Positions 10,422-21,588 of a stretch of DNA of 64,000 nucleotides are shown piece after piece. Below the pieces are notes generated by a model. It was not told where the DNA came from and ran no database searches. It saw only the letters and a list, made by a program, of their open reading frames with translations. Source of the DNA: Pseudofrancisella aestuarii (GTDB taxonomy: Bacteria > Pseudomonadota > Gammaproteobacteria > Francisellales > Francisellaceae); assembly GCF_003574475.2 (NCBI RefSeq), contig NZ_QLIS02000002.1, forward strand, positions 186,001 to 250,000, given 5' to 3'. The translations under genes were made by a program, and so were the position numbers. The first letter of the stretch is position 1. Each line of letters begins with the position of its first letter.

Positions 10422-10535
10422 ATGAAAGTTAGAGCTTCAGTGAAAAAGATGTGTAGAAACTGTAAAGTTATCAAGCGTAATAGAGTAGTTCGTGTGATAT
10501 GTACAGATCCTAGACACAAACAAAGACAAGGTTAA
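10422..10535 (+). CDS. rpmJ: 50S ribosomal protein L36
   Basis: A 37-residue protein starting [20 protein letters not shown]. Cys11, Cys14, Cys27 and His32 form the zinc ribbon of the zinc-binding (C+) form of L36. GTGGAG precedes the ATG. It follows secY by 27 bases, the usual position. A probable weak terminator hairpin begins five bases after the stop, marking the end of the spc transcript. Confidence 0.96.
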
Positions 10536-10540
10536 TATTT

Positions 10541-10558
10541 AAGCTTTAAATAAGGCTT
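10541..10558 (+). terminator. Possible weak terminator after rpmJ
   Basis: AAGCTTT, loop AAAT and AAGGCTT pair as a 7-bp stem with one G-U wobble, and a T-rich tract (ending in five T) follows. The stem is AT-rich, so termination may be partial. Its place at the spc/alpha boundary supports the reading, but read-through into rpsM is likely. Confidence 0.4.
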
Positions 10559-10585
10559 GATTATTTGTTTTTAAAAAGTTATCTT
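10557..10585 (+). promoter_or_regulatory. Candidate alpha-operon promoter before rpsM
   Basis: TTGATT at 10557-10562, a 17-base spacer and TATCTT at 10580-10585 give a moderate sigma70 match (four of six at each box). The leader downstream contains the inverted repeat TTTGTAT (10584-10590) and ATACAAA (10609-10615). In E. coli the leader before rpsM folds into the S4 repression target. A similar role here is only a possibility. Confidence 0.35.
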
Positions 10586-10651
10586 TGTATGTTATTAAAA
10601 TACTATAGATACAAACTAAATTTTAAAAGTATTAATTAGGAGTGAAAATAG

Positions 10652-11008
10652 ATGGCTCGTATAGCTGGCGTTAATATTCCTGTTCATAAGCATGCTGTGA
10701 TAGGACTGACTTCAATTTATGGAATAGGAAAAACAAGAGCAATTAAGATTTGTGAAATATGCAACTTGAATCCTACAACTAAAATAAAAGATTTAACAGA
10801 AGATCAAGTTGAAAGCTTAAGAACAGAAGTTGCTAAATTTACTGTAGAAGGTGATTTACGCAGAGAAGTATCTATGGATATTAAAAGACTTATGGATTTG
10901 GGTTGCTACAGAGGTAGAAGACATCGTCGTAGTTTACCTGTCAGAGGTCAAAGAACAAAGACTAATGCTCGTACTCGTAAGGGTCCAAGAAAGCCAATTA
11001 AGGCATAA
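10652..11008 (+). CDS. rpsM: 30S ribosomal protein S13
   Basis: A 118-residue S13 starting [22 protein letters not shown]. The helix-two-turns-helix segment and the basic tail [18 protein letters not shown] are intact. S13 forms head bridges to the 50S subunit and touches P-site tRNA. It follows a 116-base gap with a likely promoter, so it is probably the first gene of the alpha unit with rpsK, rpsD, rpoA and rplQ. Confidence 0.97.
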   Translation: MARIAGVNIPVHKHAVIGLTSIYGIGKTRAIKICEICNLNPTTKIKDLTEDQVESLRTEVAKFTVEGDLRREVSMDIKRLMDLGCYRGRRHRRSLPVRGQRTKTNARTRKGPRKPIKA

Positions 11009-11047
11009 GAATAATTATAACAATAAGTAATAAAAGGTAAAATTGAT

Positions 11048-11437
11048 ATGGCTAAGTCTGTTAGATCATCAAAGAAAAAAGTAAAAAGAGTTGTAACTGA
11101 TGCAGTTGCTCATATTTACTCATCTTTTAATAATACTATAGTAACTATTACAGATAGACAAGGTAATGCTTTATCTTGGGCTACTTCAGGTGGTAGTGGC
11201 TTCAGAGGTTCAAGAAAAAGTACACCGTTTGCAGCACAGGTTGCAGCAGAAAGAGCCGCTGATATGGCTTTAGAATATGGTGTAAGAAATGTTGATGTTT
11301 TAGTTAAAGGACCTGGTTCAGGAAGAGATTCAGCTGTTAGAGCTTTAAATGCTAAAAATTTAAAAGTAACTAGCATAACTGATGTGACTCCTTTACCTCA
11401 TAATGGATGTCGTCCTCCTAAAAAACGTCGTGTTTAA
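11048..11437 (+). CDS. rpsK: 30S ribosomal protein S11
   Basis: A 129-residue S11 with [19 protein letters not shown] near the N terminus and the ending [18 protein letters not shown], which is diagnostic. The asparagine-glycine in PHNGCR is the site of isoaspartate formation known in E. coli S11. S11 forms the 30S platform by the mRNA exit. Confidence 0.97.
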   Translation: MAKSVRSSKKKVKRVVTDAVAHIYSSFNNTIVTITDRQGNALSWATSGGSGFRGSRKSTPFAAQVAAERAADMALEYGVRNVDVLVKGPGSGRDSAVRALNAKNLKVTSITDVTPLPHNGCRPPKKRRV

Positions 11438-11458
11438 TATTTTAAAGGGAAATTTATA

Positions 11459-12079
11459 ATGGCTAGATATCTAGGACCAAAGTGTAAACTTTCTAGAAGA
11501 GAAGGTACTGATTTATTTCTAAAAAGTGGCGTAAAAGCAGCTGATGAGAAATGTAAAATGAATACTGCCCCTGGTCAACATGGCGGAAGAAGAGCTCGCC
11601 TTTCTGACTACGGATTACAGTTAAGAGAAAAGCAAAAAGTTCGTCGTATGTATGGTGTTCTAGAAGGTCAGTTTAAAAAATACTATTTTGAAGCAAGTAG
11701 AAGAAAAGGTAATACTGGAGCTACTTTGTTAGAGCTTTTAGAGTCAAGATTAGATAATGTTGTATATAGAATGGGATTTGCGGCAACTAGAGCTGAAGCT
11801 AGACAGTTGGTTGTACATAAGGGTATTACTTTAAACGGTAGAACTTGTAATGTTCCATCTTGTCAAGTTAAATCTGGTGATGTAATTGCTGTTCGTGAGA
11901 AAGCCAAAAAACAATTAAGAATTCAAAATGCGATAGAATTAGCTAAGCATAGAAAAGAATTCTCTTGGATCGATGTGAATACTGATTCTTTAGAAGGTGT
12001 ATTGAAAGCTTCTCCAGATAGATCTGAATTATCATCTGATATAAATGAGCAGCTGATAGTTGAGTTATACTCTAAGTAG
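11459..12079 (+). CDS. rpsD: 30S ribosomal protein S4
   Basis: A 206-residue S4. The N-terminal region has [24 protein letters not shown], and an S4 RNA-binding domain lies at about residues 95-155 ([30 protein letters not shown]). S4 starts 30S assembly and in E. coli represses the alpha operon. Length and placement are normal. Confidence 0.98.
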   Translation: MARYLGPKCKLSRREGTDLFLKSGVKAADEKCKMNTAPGQHGGRRARLSDYGLQLREKQKVRRMYGVLEGQFKKYYFEASRRKGNTGATLLELLESRLDNVVYRMGFAATRAEARQLVVHKGITLNGRTCNVPSCQVKSGDVIAVREKAKKQLRIQNAIELAKHRKEFSWIDVNTDSLEGVLKASPDRSELSSDINEQLIVELYSK

Positions 12080-12105
12080 TAATCATAGTTTATAATATTT
12101 TTCTT

Positions 12106-12126
12106 AAGCTATATATTCTATAGCTT
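12106..12126 (+). other. 8-bp hairpin in the rpoA leader
   Basis: AAGCTATA, loop TATTC and TATAGCTT form a perfect 8-bp stem. It ends seven bases before the rpoA ribosome site (AAGGAG). No T run follows, so a terminator is unlikely. It may separate rpoA translation or mRNA processing from the upstream ribosomal genes. Only the structure is seen; function is inferred. Confidence 0.4.
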
Positions 12127-12144
12127 TACTTCAAGGAGATATTT

Positions 12145-13116
12145 GTGAGTAAAAATAGTTCAAAACAAGAATTTATACCTCGTGTTGAGCTTGTAGAAGA
12201 GCTAGGTGCTTTTGGATATAAAATATTGCTGTCTCCTATAGAAAAAGGTATGGCACATATTCTTGGAAACTCTATTAGAAGAGTTTTACTTTCATCAATG
12301 CCTGGTGCTTCTATTGTAAAAGTTAACATAAAAGATGTTTTACATGAATATTCTACTTTAGATGATGTAAAAGAAGATATTGTTGAAATAATATCAAATC
12401 TTAAACAAGTTGCTATAGGTTTAGATAAAGATATGGATTCTGTGCCTTTAGAGCTTAATGTTAATAAGAGCGGTATAGTAACTGCAGGTGATTTTAAGCA
12501 AACTAAAGGTATCTCTATTGCTAATAAAGATCAAGTAATAGCAACTTTAACTGATAAAAGAGAATTTAGTTTATTAGCAACAGTTCTTTCTGGAAGAAAT
12601 GTTGGAATTTTGTCATATGTTGATGTGGAACTTGAAAAAGTTGGTGATATAGCTGTTGATCCTGATTTTAATCCTGTTAAAAGAGTGACTTTTAGAATTA
12701 TTGAAAATGCTAGTAGCGAAAGCTTAGAGATACTTATAAAAACAAATGGAACAATTGATCCATTAGAAGCAATAAAGACAGCATTAGAATGTTTTTGTGA
12801 GCAAATCTCGGTATTTGTATCTTTAAAAGTTCCTTCTCAAGGAAGAGCTTCAGATTCTTTAATAGATTCAAATATTGATCCAATTTTGCTTAAACCAATT
12901 GATGATTTAGAGTTAACTGTTAGATCATCAAATTGTTTAAGAGCTGAAAATATTAAGTATTTAGGTGATTTAGTTCAGTATTCGGAGTCTCAGTTGATGA
13001 AAATTCCAAATTTAGGTAAAAAATCACTAAATGAAATAAAACAAATCTTAATAGATAATAGTCTTTCTCTAGGAGTGCATATAGAAAACTTCAGAGAAAT
13101 TGTTGAAGGTAAGTAA
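12145..13116 (+). CDS. rpoA: RNA polymerase alpha subunit (ribosomal-operon copy)
   Basis: A 323-residue alpha subunit starting at GTG after AAGGAG. The N-terminal dimerisation domain contains [13 protein letters not shown], with the arginine pair needed for assembly in E. coli. A flexible linker is followed by a C-terminal domain (from about residue 245, [19 protein letters not shown]). That domain keeps the R-xx-NC, GKKS and E contacts used for UP-element DNA in E. coli alpha. Francisella is known for encoding two different alpha subunits. If the genus is right, this is the copy in the alpha operon and a divergent second gene lies elsewhere. The second copy is not in the window. Confidence 0.96.
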   Translation: MSKNSSKQEFIPRVELVEELGAFGYKILLSPIEKGMAHILGNSIRRVLLSSMPGASIVKVNIKDVLHEYSTLDDVKEDIVEIISNLKQVAIGLDKDMDSVPLELNVNKSGIVTAGDFKQTKGISIANKDQVIATLTDKREFSLLATVLSGRNVGILSYVDVELEKVGDIAVDPDFNPVKRVTFRIIENASSESLEILIKTNGTIDPLEAIKTALECFCEQISVFVSLKVPSQGRASDSLIDSNIDPILLKPIDDLELTVRSSNCLRAENIKYLGDLVQYSESQLMKIPNLGKKSLNEIKQILIDNSLSLGVHIENFREIVEGK

Positions 13117-13156
13117 ATAGTAATAAAATAATTTTAACTATAAAGGAGAAATTACT

Positions 13157-13594
13157 ATGAGACATCGTATGAATGGAAGAAAGTTCGGTAGAACTAGCAG
13201 TCATAGAAAAGCAATGTTTAAAAATATGTCTGCGTCTTTAATTAATCATGAAATAATAAAAACAACTTTACCTAAAGCTAAAGAGCTTCGTGCAATTGTA
13301 GAGCCTTTAGTTACTTTGGCAAAAAGAGAACATAAATTAAGAAATAGTTTAGATGCTAATTCTGCAGAGTTCAAATCACAATCAGTTGCTTTAAGAAGAC
13401 AGGCGTTTGATTTTCTAAGAAATAAAGCAGCTGTGACAAAACTGTTTGAAGAATTTGGTACTCGTTATGCAGAAAGAAACGGTGGATATACTAGAATATT
13501 AAAGTGTGGCTATCGTTTTGGTGATAAAGCGCCTATGGCTTATATTGAGTTGCTTGATAGACCAGAAGTTGATGAAATTCCTAACGAAGAATAG
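13157..13594 (+). CDS. rplQ: 50S ribosomal protein L17
   Basis: A 145-residue L17 starting [21 protein letters not shown] short C-terminal extension follows the core ([19 protein letters not shown]). L17 lies near the tunnel exit. AAAGGAG precedes the ATG. It ends the ribosomal series; the next gene runs the other way and meets it tail to tail, with only 45 bases between. Confidence 0.97.
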   Translation: MRHRMNGRKFGRTSSHRKAMFKNMSASLINHEIIKTTLPKAKELRAIVEPLVTLAKREHKLRNSLDANSAEFKSQSVALRRQAFDFLRNKAAVTKLFEEFGTRYAERNGGYTRILKCGYRFGDKAPMAYIELLDRPEVDEIPNEE

Positions 13595-13639
13595 TCTATA
13601 TAATTCCTAATTTTTCTTTCTAATTCTACATAAATTCTA

Positions 13640-14890
13640 TTATTCTTTTTCACTTTTAGATGTCTTATTTATGATTAAAGCATAAGGCACTATTAGTATA
13701 ATTAATATAGTTAGTGGAATTATTGTGCTAAATTTAAAAGCACCTAATCCTCCAATATTACCAAATAAGTCACCAACTATTCTAGCTGAAGCGCTGTCAA
13801 CAAGAGCTCCAAGTATCATAACAATACTAATTGCAGCTGCATGTAATCCTTTGTTGTGACAACTCATAAATGTTGAAACTAAGGTTGGATAGACTGGACC
13901 TATAAAAAATCCCACAAGTGGTAAACAATATGCTACTAACGGTAAATTTAAGATATTAGTAGAATTTGAACCAATTCCATGATCCATATTAAACATAACA
14001 ATGCCAATAAAAAATAAACCAATTATAAAGTTTGCTAGAAGGACTTTATGCCATTCGATATATTTAAAAATAATAGTCCCATATAATCTTCCAAGGGCAA
14101 TGGCTAGAGTAAATAAACTACCTAATTGAATACTTAGATTTTTTGTAATCCCAAGAACTTCATGATTAAACGTCATAAGCCAAGGACCAACTCCTTGTTC
14201 AATAAATTCATAAGCAAAAAACATAATGAAGAAAAAAGGAACACACCACATCAAAATAATATGTTTTACATCTTTTATTTGATCTTTAAAAGGCTTATTT
14301 TTTTCTGTATCTATAGCATGCTCATTTAGTGGAGTTAATAAAAATATTAAACCTAAAACTAAACATATTCCCGCAATTAACCAAAACATGTATAACCATT
14401 CTGTACCATCAGTATTTTGCATGAAAAAAGAAAATACCCAAACTGCCATCATATTTCCTATCATATGGATTAACTCCATAAAATTAACAAAACTGGCGTG
14501 TTCATTAGGGTTGTTGGTAACTAAAGCAACCATACTATAGCTGGATATTTTAATGACCACAAAAGATATGCCTGTTATTAGCAGATAGAGCCTAATCATC
14601 CAAATAGAATTTATAAATGGGGCAATTAGACAAAAAAGAGCAACAAAGAAAAAGGTATAACTTAAAGGCTTTTTATAGCCGAATTTAAGAAAAATAGTAA
14701 AGGCAATTAATGATGCTATTACACGAGTTATATTAAAATAACTTTCTAAAGCTCCTGCTGAGCCATGAGATATTTTATAGTAGCTTGTAGCTTGCATGAT
14801 TAAAATAGGAAAACAATAAACAAGAAAACTTAAACTAAAGAAAGCTAATAGGATTTTAAATTTGGTTAGAAACTTTTCATTATCACTCAT
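13640..14890 (-). CDS. MFS transporter, TsgA/FucP-like
   Basis: A 416-residue, very hydrophobic protein with about 12 predicted membrane segments and no signal peptide cleavage site. General shape and segments such as SMVALVTNNPNEHASFVNFMELIHMIGN suggest a major facilitator of the TsgA/FucP-like branch. Its substrate cannot be read from sequence. It lies 21 bases downstream of a large glycosidase gene on the same strand, so import of a glycoside or sugar for that enzyme is a reasonable inference. Specific naming is not justified. Confidence 0.75.
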   Translation of the reverse strand: MSDNEKFLTKFKILLAFFSLSFLVYCFPILIMQATSYYKISHGSAGALESYFNITRVIASLIAFTIFLKFGYKKPLSYTFFFVALFCLIAPFINSIWMIRLYLLITGISFVVIKISSYSMVALVTNNPNEHASFVNFMELIHMIGNMMAVWVFSFFMQNTDGTEWLYMFWLIAGICLVLGLIFLLTPLNEHAIDTEKNKPFKDQIKDVKHIILMWCVPFFFIMFFAYEFIEQGVGPWLMTFNHEVLGITKNLSIQLGSLFTLAIALGRLYGTIIFKYIEWHKVLLANFIIGLFFIGIVMFNMDHGIGSNSTNILNLPLVAYCLPLVGFFIGPVYPTLVSTFMSCHNKGLHAAAISIVMILGALVDSASARIVGDLFGNIGGLGAFKFSTIIPLTILIILIVPYALIINKTSKSEKE

Positions 14891-14911
14891 TTGTATATTA
14901 CCTTTTAATTA

Positions 14912-17671
14912 TTATGTTGAAACTAAGTGTAAATCTACTATATTAGTTAGGTTAGGTTTCTTGATATTCAATATAACGTTATTTTGTTTATTGTTTATTA
15001 TAGAAATATCTTTTTTTTCTTTAGAAAGCTTATATGAGTACTTAGGATTTAGTACTATAAGTATAGATATCTGACCTAAAGAATTTTCTCGTGGGTATAT
15101 TTTTAGAGAAAGTTTTAGATCTGAATAATTACTATTAAATCTTTTTGACACTATTATGGTATCAAAACCTGTATTTATAGTTCCGATAGCAAAATAAGCA
15201 TTAAACCAGTTAATTATAGGGCAAGAAAGTCCACTAAATGCATGCCATCCTGCACCTCTTTGAGTTTCAATTATAAAATGCTCTAAGCTTCTATAATTAC
15301 TATCTGTTTCATTTTTCCATAGATTTAAGGCTTTTAGAGCCAGTTTTTCAGCGAATTTATATTCTCCTATATCAAGAAGGCTTTTCCAGAAAAACCATTG
15401 ATGAGACATCCATACTGTTCCATTCCAGTAACCATCTTTACGATAGTATGAAGCTGACTGGTCTACAGCCGATAAGCCAGCTTTTGACCATAGTTTTTTT
15501 GGAGATTTAAGTTTGCTTAATAGAGCTTTTTCTATTTTAGGATTACAGATTCCTGAAACAATAGGATATGCTCCATCTAACCCTTTATTAAAATTTTCTC
15601 CTTCTTGATTTGTTAGGAAGCCTGTTGGAAAACCAGCACTATCATGGTTTACATAACTGTAGTAGCCAGCATTCTTATCCCACGATAACTTATTTAAGGC
15701 ATTTGATAGTATTTCAATATCATGTTTGTAAAAAGTAAAATCATCCTCTAGGTTTAGGAGTTCAGAATACATAGCTAGAAATTTTGCGATTCTTATACAG
15801 TGGGCAGTAGTTATGACAGGAGCAATATTCTTTATATTTTCCTTATGCATATGGTATTGTGCAGGATAATCATCCCAGCCACCCGAATTGTAAAAATAAT
15901 CCCATGTTTGAAGTAGGTTTGAGTTTAATCTTCTAGTGCTTGAACTACCTAAATGACCACTTAAAAATAAATAATATTGCTTAAGACGAGGATAATAATG
16001 CTCAAGTAATTCAAAAGAGTTTGTTCTATTCCATATCTCAAAGAAAAGATAGTGTTGTACTGGTACTGGGCTTCCATGATGAATAAAAGCTGATTGATTA
16101 TCTGTACTAGTTAGATAAGTATTTAGGTTTTCAATTGCTCTGTCAATGTCATATTCCAAAAGCCCAAGTCCTATAAAACCAGAGTCCCAAGTATATAAGC
16201 AGTCCCACCATTTACCAGGAGCTAAATGACGAATATAACTTTTTTGTGTATATATTGGAAAAACTATATTTGTAAGAATGACATTTTTTAAAATACCTTG
16301 AGAGAACTGATACTTTTCACCATTAGGTAAAATATTTTTAGAGTTGTTTTTAGATAGATTCTTTTCTTTAAAGGATTTTATTTTCTTTGATAGATAATTT
16401 TTTTGTTCTAGTAATCTTAGTTTATCTTCTATTTCACTTATATTGTCAGCTACTGTGGTTGCGCAGAAAATATTCTTTTGATCTTTTTCTTTAACTGTTA
16501 TTGGCCTTAAGAAAATATTTGTAAAATGTCCGTTCCCTTCTCCGTGAAATTCTTTAAGAACATGTTCGTTTGCCATAAGTTTAAAATATATGTCTAAGTC
16601 ACGACAAAAAAACTCTCTTATATCACAATCTTCAAAAGGATAATCCCAAAATATTCCATAATATTTTTCAGTGTTTTGGTATTTGAGAATAATTGAGTTA
16701 TTTCCAAATTTAGATATTTGAGGTATTGGATTCCAATTTTGTTGATGAAATTTACTTTTGTGTACATCATTATGTGATCCAATAATAAAACCATCAAGAT
16801 TTATAGGGTTATTATCTATGGAACTTAGTTTTAAAAAATAATCTCCTATTTCTAAATTAGGTAGATCTATATATTTAAACTCAGATTCATTTTCTAAAAG
16901 TAAGTTATATTCAAAGAGGTTATTTTTGTCATGACCACTTATTTTTAGTTTTAAAGAAGAGTTTTTTTCTAATCTATATTTTAAAAGTAAAGTTGTAGTG
17001 TTTATTAAATCTTCTATATTTAATCTAAATATAATTTGATCATCTTTTTCTTCTCCAAATTCAACTCCAGAGCCGTTAACAAAGTTTCGAGTTCTTTTCT
17101 CACCTCTTAATTTACCATCGGCAACTAAATTATCAGTTGGTTTTGGAATTGAGTAACTCAAACTATAGTAATCTGTAGCATCAATCCAACGAGCATTACC
17201 AGAAAGCGCTATAGTTGATGGATATAATAAATTATTTGGTTCATATTCTTTTATTGAGGGAAAATGCATCGAGCCCATTAAGTGAAGAACTAGGCTTTCT
17301 GGATTTGAAGAGTTATTTACAAATTTAGCTTTTATGGCTTGAGTATTATTATCTATTAAATAATAAGAGATATCACAGTATACTTTATCCTTCCATTCGA
17401 GCATGTGCCTAAATTTAAAATAAGTTCCATCAGTTGATGTATCCCAAGGGTAATATTCTGTTTCATAAAACACATTTGGCACATCAACACGTCTTCTGTA
17501 ATAACCAGGAAAAATGCTTAGGTCAAATCTTAATCCATTTACTTTATCTGTAATATGAGAGGTTCCTATATATTTCTTAGTATAGGGACCCCATTGAGGC
17601 AATGTTTCTAAATCGTGAGAGTTATTAAGTTTTTTTATAAGTTTAAAAAAATTGTGTTTTGCAGAACTCAT
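14912..17671 (-). CDS. GH63/trehalase-like glycosidase
   Basis: A 919-residue protein from the ATG at 17671, which is preceded by AGGGTG; an upstream in-frame TTG lacks support. There is no signal peptide, so it is probably cytoplasmic. The N-terminal 400 residues look like a beta-rich domain. From about residue 480 the pattern of an (alpha/alpha)6 barrel appears: LAPGKWWDCLYTWDSGF, SGGWDDYPAQYH, DGYWNGTVWMSHQWFFWKSL and a late IETQRGAGWHAFSGL. These resemble GH63/GH37-type glucosidases and mannosylglycerate hydrolases. The aspartate in WDSGF is the likely general acid by family analogy. The C-terminal 80 residues are beta-like and lysine-rich. Possible substrates are a glucoside or a compatible solute; I cannot choose. 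Confidence 0.72.
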   Translation of the reverse strand: MSSAKHNFFKLIKKLNNSHDLETLPQWGPYTKKYIGTSHITDKVNGLRFDLSIFPGYYRRRVDVPNVFYETEYYPWDTSTDGTYFKFRHMLEWKDKVYCDISYYLIDNNTQAIKAKFVNNSSNPESLVLHLMGSMHFPSIKEYEPNNLLYPSTIALSGNARWIDATDYYSLSYSIPKPTDNLVADGKLRGEKRTRNFVNGSGVEFGEEKDDQIIFRLNIEDLINTTTLLLKYRLEKNSSLKLKISGHDKNNLFEYNLLLENESEFKYIDLPNLEIGDYFLKLSSIDNNPINLDGFIIGSHNDVHKSKFHQQNWNPIPQISKFGNNSIILKYQNTEKYYGIFWDYPFEDCDIREFFCRDLDIYFKLMANEHVLKEFHGEGNGHFTNIFLRPITVKEKDQKNIFCATTVADNISEIEDKLRLLEQKNYLSKKIKSFKEKNLSKNNSKNILPNGEKYQFSQGILKNVILTNIVFPIYTQKSYIRHLAPGKWWDCLYTWDSGFIGLGLLEYDIDRAIENLNTYLTSTDNQSAFIHHGSPVPVQHYLFFEIWNRTNSFELLEHYYPRLKQYYLFLSGHLGSSSTRRLNSNLLQTWDYFYNSGGWDDYPAQYHMHKENIKNIAPVITTAHCIRIAKFLAMYSELLNLEDDFTFYKHDIEILSNALNKLSWDKNAGYYSYVNHDSAGFPTGFLTNQEGENFNKGLDGAYPIVSGICNPKIEKALLSKLKSPKKLWSKAGLSAVDQSASYYRKDGYWNGTVWMSHQWFFWKSLLDIGEYKFAEKLALKALNLWKNETDSNYRSLEHFIIETQRGAGWHAFSGLSCPIINWFNAYFAIGTINTGFDTIIVSKRFNSNYSDLKLSLKIYPRENSLGQISILIVLNPKYSYKLSKEKKDISIINNKQNNVILNIKKPNLTNIVDLHLVST

Positions 17672-17775
17672 AAATTTTGATTTCACCCTAATTATAAAGA
17701 TGTACAATTACAGATTACTCTGAATTATATAAAGAAACTAGTTTTTTATATTTTGTAGAATAGAAAGAAAAAAAT

Positions 17776-17803
17776 CTTGAAAAATAATGTATGACTCTCA
17801 TAT
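17776..17803 (+). promoter_or_regulatory. Sigma32-like heat-shock promoter of htpG
   Basis: CTTGAAA (17776-17782) is the consensus sigma32 -35 core. After 13 bases comes TCTCATAT (17796-17803), close to the -10 consensus CCCCATNT with two C-to-T changes. It lies about 55 bases before htpG, a known heat-shock gene. The agreement of sequence and gene role makes this a good candidate. Confidence 0.65.
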
Positions 17804-17856
17804 ATAAGAATATTGAATGTTTTTATATCTAATATAACAAAAGAGGGTTATATAAA

Positions 17857-19740
17857 ATGTCTAAGAAAAATTATACTTTTGAAACAGAAGTAGATAAGTT
17901 ACTTCACTTGGTTATTCATTCTTTATATTCAAATAGAGAGATCTTTTTACGAGAATTAATCTCTAATAGTTCTGATGCTATTGAAAAATTAAGATATGAA
18001 AGTATCGCTAATCCAGAACTTAATGAGGGCGATACTAACTATGCTATTAAAATAGATTTTGATAAAAAAGCTAAAACTATTACTGTTAGTGATAATGGTA
18101 TAGGTATGGCTGAGCAAGAAGTTATTGAGAATCTAGGAACTATTGCAAAATCAGGAACTAAAAAATTCATTGAAAATTTAACTGGTGATGCAGGTAAAGA
18201 TAGTCAATTGATAGGACAATTTGGAGTCGGCTTCTATTCATCTTTTATAGTTGCTGATAAAGTTACAGTAAAAACTAGAAAAGCTGGACAAAGTAAAGAT
18301 ACAGCTACTAAATGGGTTTCTACTGCTGAAGAAGGATTTTCAATTGAAAATATAACTAAAGATAGTAGAGGTACTGAAATAATTCTTCATCTTAAAAAAG
18401 AAGATATTGATTTGTTAGATTATAACTCTTTGAAGGGTCTAGTTAATAAATATTCAGACTGTATTAATACTCCTATACAAATGAAAGAAGTAGAATTCAA
18501 AGATGGTAAAGAAGTAGTTAAAGATGAATATGAGACTGTTAATAACACTAAAGCTATATGGTTAAGATCTAGAGATGAAGTTACAGATGAGGAATATAAT
18601 GAGTTTTATAAATATATCTCTCATGATTTTAGTAATGCTCTTACATGGTCTCATAATAAAGTAGAAGGAAATTTAGAGTATAGCAGTCTTTTATTTATTC
18701 CGGAAAATAAGCCTTTCGATTTTTGGAATAGAGATAAAGATTATGGTTTATCATTATATGTTAGAAGAGTATTCATTATGGAAAATAAAGAGCTTCTTCC
18801 TGCATATTTAAGATTTGTGAAAGGTGTTGTTGATTCATCAGACTTACCTCTAAATGTTTCTAGAGAAATTTTACAACACAACAAGGTCATAGATAAAATT
18901 AAGAAAGCTACGGTATCTAAGATTTTAAGCGTGCTGGCAAAGCTTGCTAAAAGTGATGCTGAAAAATATCAAAAATTTTGGGATAACTTTGGTCAGGTTC
19001 TAAAAGAAGGTGTATCTGAGGATGCGGCTAATAAGGAAAAGATTGCAAGCTTGTTAAGATTCTCGTCTACAGAAACAAATGATCCTAAGCAAACTGTATC
19101 ATTAGACGATTATATTTCTAGAATGAAAGAAGGTCAGGAAACTATTTATTATATTACATCTGATAGTTTTAAAGCGGCTGTTAATAATCCTCAGTTAGAA
19201 GTATTTAAAGAGAAAGGTATCGAGGTTCTTTTACTTACAGATAGGGTGGATGAATGGATGATGTCTTTCCTAACTGAGTTTAATGGCAAGCACATGAAGT
19301 CTATTATTAAGGGTGATATAGACTTAGATAAGTTTGAAACAGAAGAGACAAAAGAAAAGTTTGAGAAAGAAACTAAAGACTTTGAAAAGGTTTTAAAAGA
19401 AGTTAAAGAAACTCTTAAAGATAAGGTGGAAGATGTAAGACTTTCTAAGAGATTAACAGATTCTCCTAGTTGTGTGGTTGTTAATGACTATGGTATGAGT
19501 TTACATATGCAAAAAATGATGGAAGAAGCTGGCCAAGCATTTATGCCTGGTATGGGTATGAAACCAGTTTTAGAACTTAATGCAGAGCATCATTTAGTGC
19601 AAAAATTAAAAGATGAAGCAGATACAGAAGTTTTTGGAGATATATCTAATTTGTTGTTAATGCAAGCGATGTTTGTTGAGGGAGCAAAAATAGAAGATCC
19701 AACAGCTTTTGTGAAATTGATAAATAAATATATTAAATAA
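17857..19740 (+). CDS. htpG: Chaperone HtpG (Hsp90)
   Basis: A 627-residue bacterial Hsp90. The N-terminal GHKL ATPase domain has [23 protein letters not shown] and [12 protein letters not shown]. The middle domain has LYVRRVFIM and the catalytic-loop sequence [14 protein letters not shown]. The C-terminal dimerisation domain follows. It acts as an ATP-driven dimer remodelling cytosolic clients, often after DnaK. It is monocistronic by layout: a divergent gene upstream and a 190-base gap downstream. GAGGG precedes the ATG and a sigma32-like promoter lies upstream. Confidence 0.98.
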   Translation: MSKKNYTFETEVDKLLHLVIHSLYSNREIFLRELISNSSDAIEKLRYESIANPELNEGDTNYAIKIDFDKKAKTITVSDNGIGMAEQEVIENLGTIAKSGTKKFIENLTGDAGKDSQLIGQFGVGFYSSFIVADKVTVKTRKAGQSKDTATKWVSTAEEGFSIENITKDSRGTEIILHLKKEDIDLLDYNSLKGLVNKYSDCINTPIQMKEVEFKDGKEVVKDEYETVNNTKAIWLRSRDEVTDEEYNEFYKYISHDFSNALTWSHNKVEGNLEYSSLLFIPENKPFDFWNRDKDYGLSLYVRRVFIMENKELLPAYLRFVKGVVDSSDLPLNVSREILQHNKVIDKIKKATVSKILSVLAKLAKSDAEKYQKFWDNFGQVLKEGVSEDAANKEKIASLLRFSSTETNDPKQTVSLDDYISRMKEGQETIYYITSDSFKAAVNNPQLEVFKEKGIEVLLLTDRVDEWMMSFLTEFNGKHMKSIIKGDIDLDKFETEETKEKFEKETKDFEKVLKEVKETLKDKVEDVRLSKRLTDSPSCVVVNDYGMSLHMQKMMEEAGQAFMPGMGMKPVLELNAEHHLVQKLKDEADTEVFGDISNLLLMQAMFVEGAKIEDPTAFVKLINKYIK

Positions 19741-19820
19741 TTTAAACTATCTAAATTAAGTTTTTTTACTAAAAAAGCATTTAACTTCTTGTGGATCGTA
19801 ATTTTATATCTAGTTCTATA

Positions 19821-19844
19821 TTAATACCCTTAATACCCTTAATA
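19821..19844 (+). repeat. TTAATACCC tandem repeat in the pyrG leader
   Basis: Two perfect copies of the 9-mer TTAATACCC (19821-19829 and 19830-19838) are followed by a partial third, TTAATA. The repeats lie about 90 bases before pyrG. They may be a protein-binding site or a slippage product. No function can be assigned. Confidence 0.5.
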
Positions 19845-19896
19845 ACATTAAAAAATAAAGAAAGTGGGTAGTAACTTTTATCTGAAAATGTTATTA
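19840..19896 (+). promoter_or_regulatory. 10-bp inverted repeat in the pyrG leader
   Basis: TAATAACATT (19840-19849) and AATGTTATTA (19887-19896) are perfectly complementary across a 37-base loop. In RNA this would form a long-range stem some 40 bases before the pyrG start. No T run follows the right arm, so it is not a normal terminator. It could be a control element, but the sequence is AT-rich and chance cannot be excluded. Confidence 0.35.
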
Positions 19897-19909
19897 TTAG
19901 GTTCCATGA

Positions 19910-21568
<1,659 letters not shown>

Positions 21569-21588
21569 TTTTAAATATAAGTAGAGCT

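Noticed and set aside
17672-17707. Upstream TTG start giving 12 extra residues for the glycosidase.
   Set aside because: The internal ATG has a better ribosome site, and the extension shows no family sequence.
19741-19800. Terminator after htpG at the run of seven T.
   Set aside because: No stable stem precedes the T run; the apparent pairing is only between T and A tracts.
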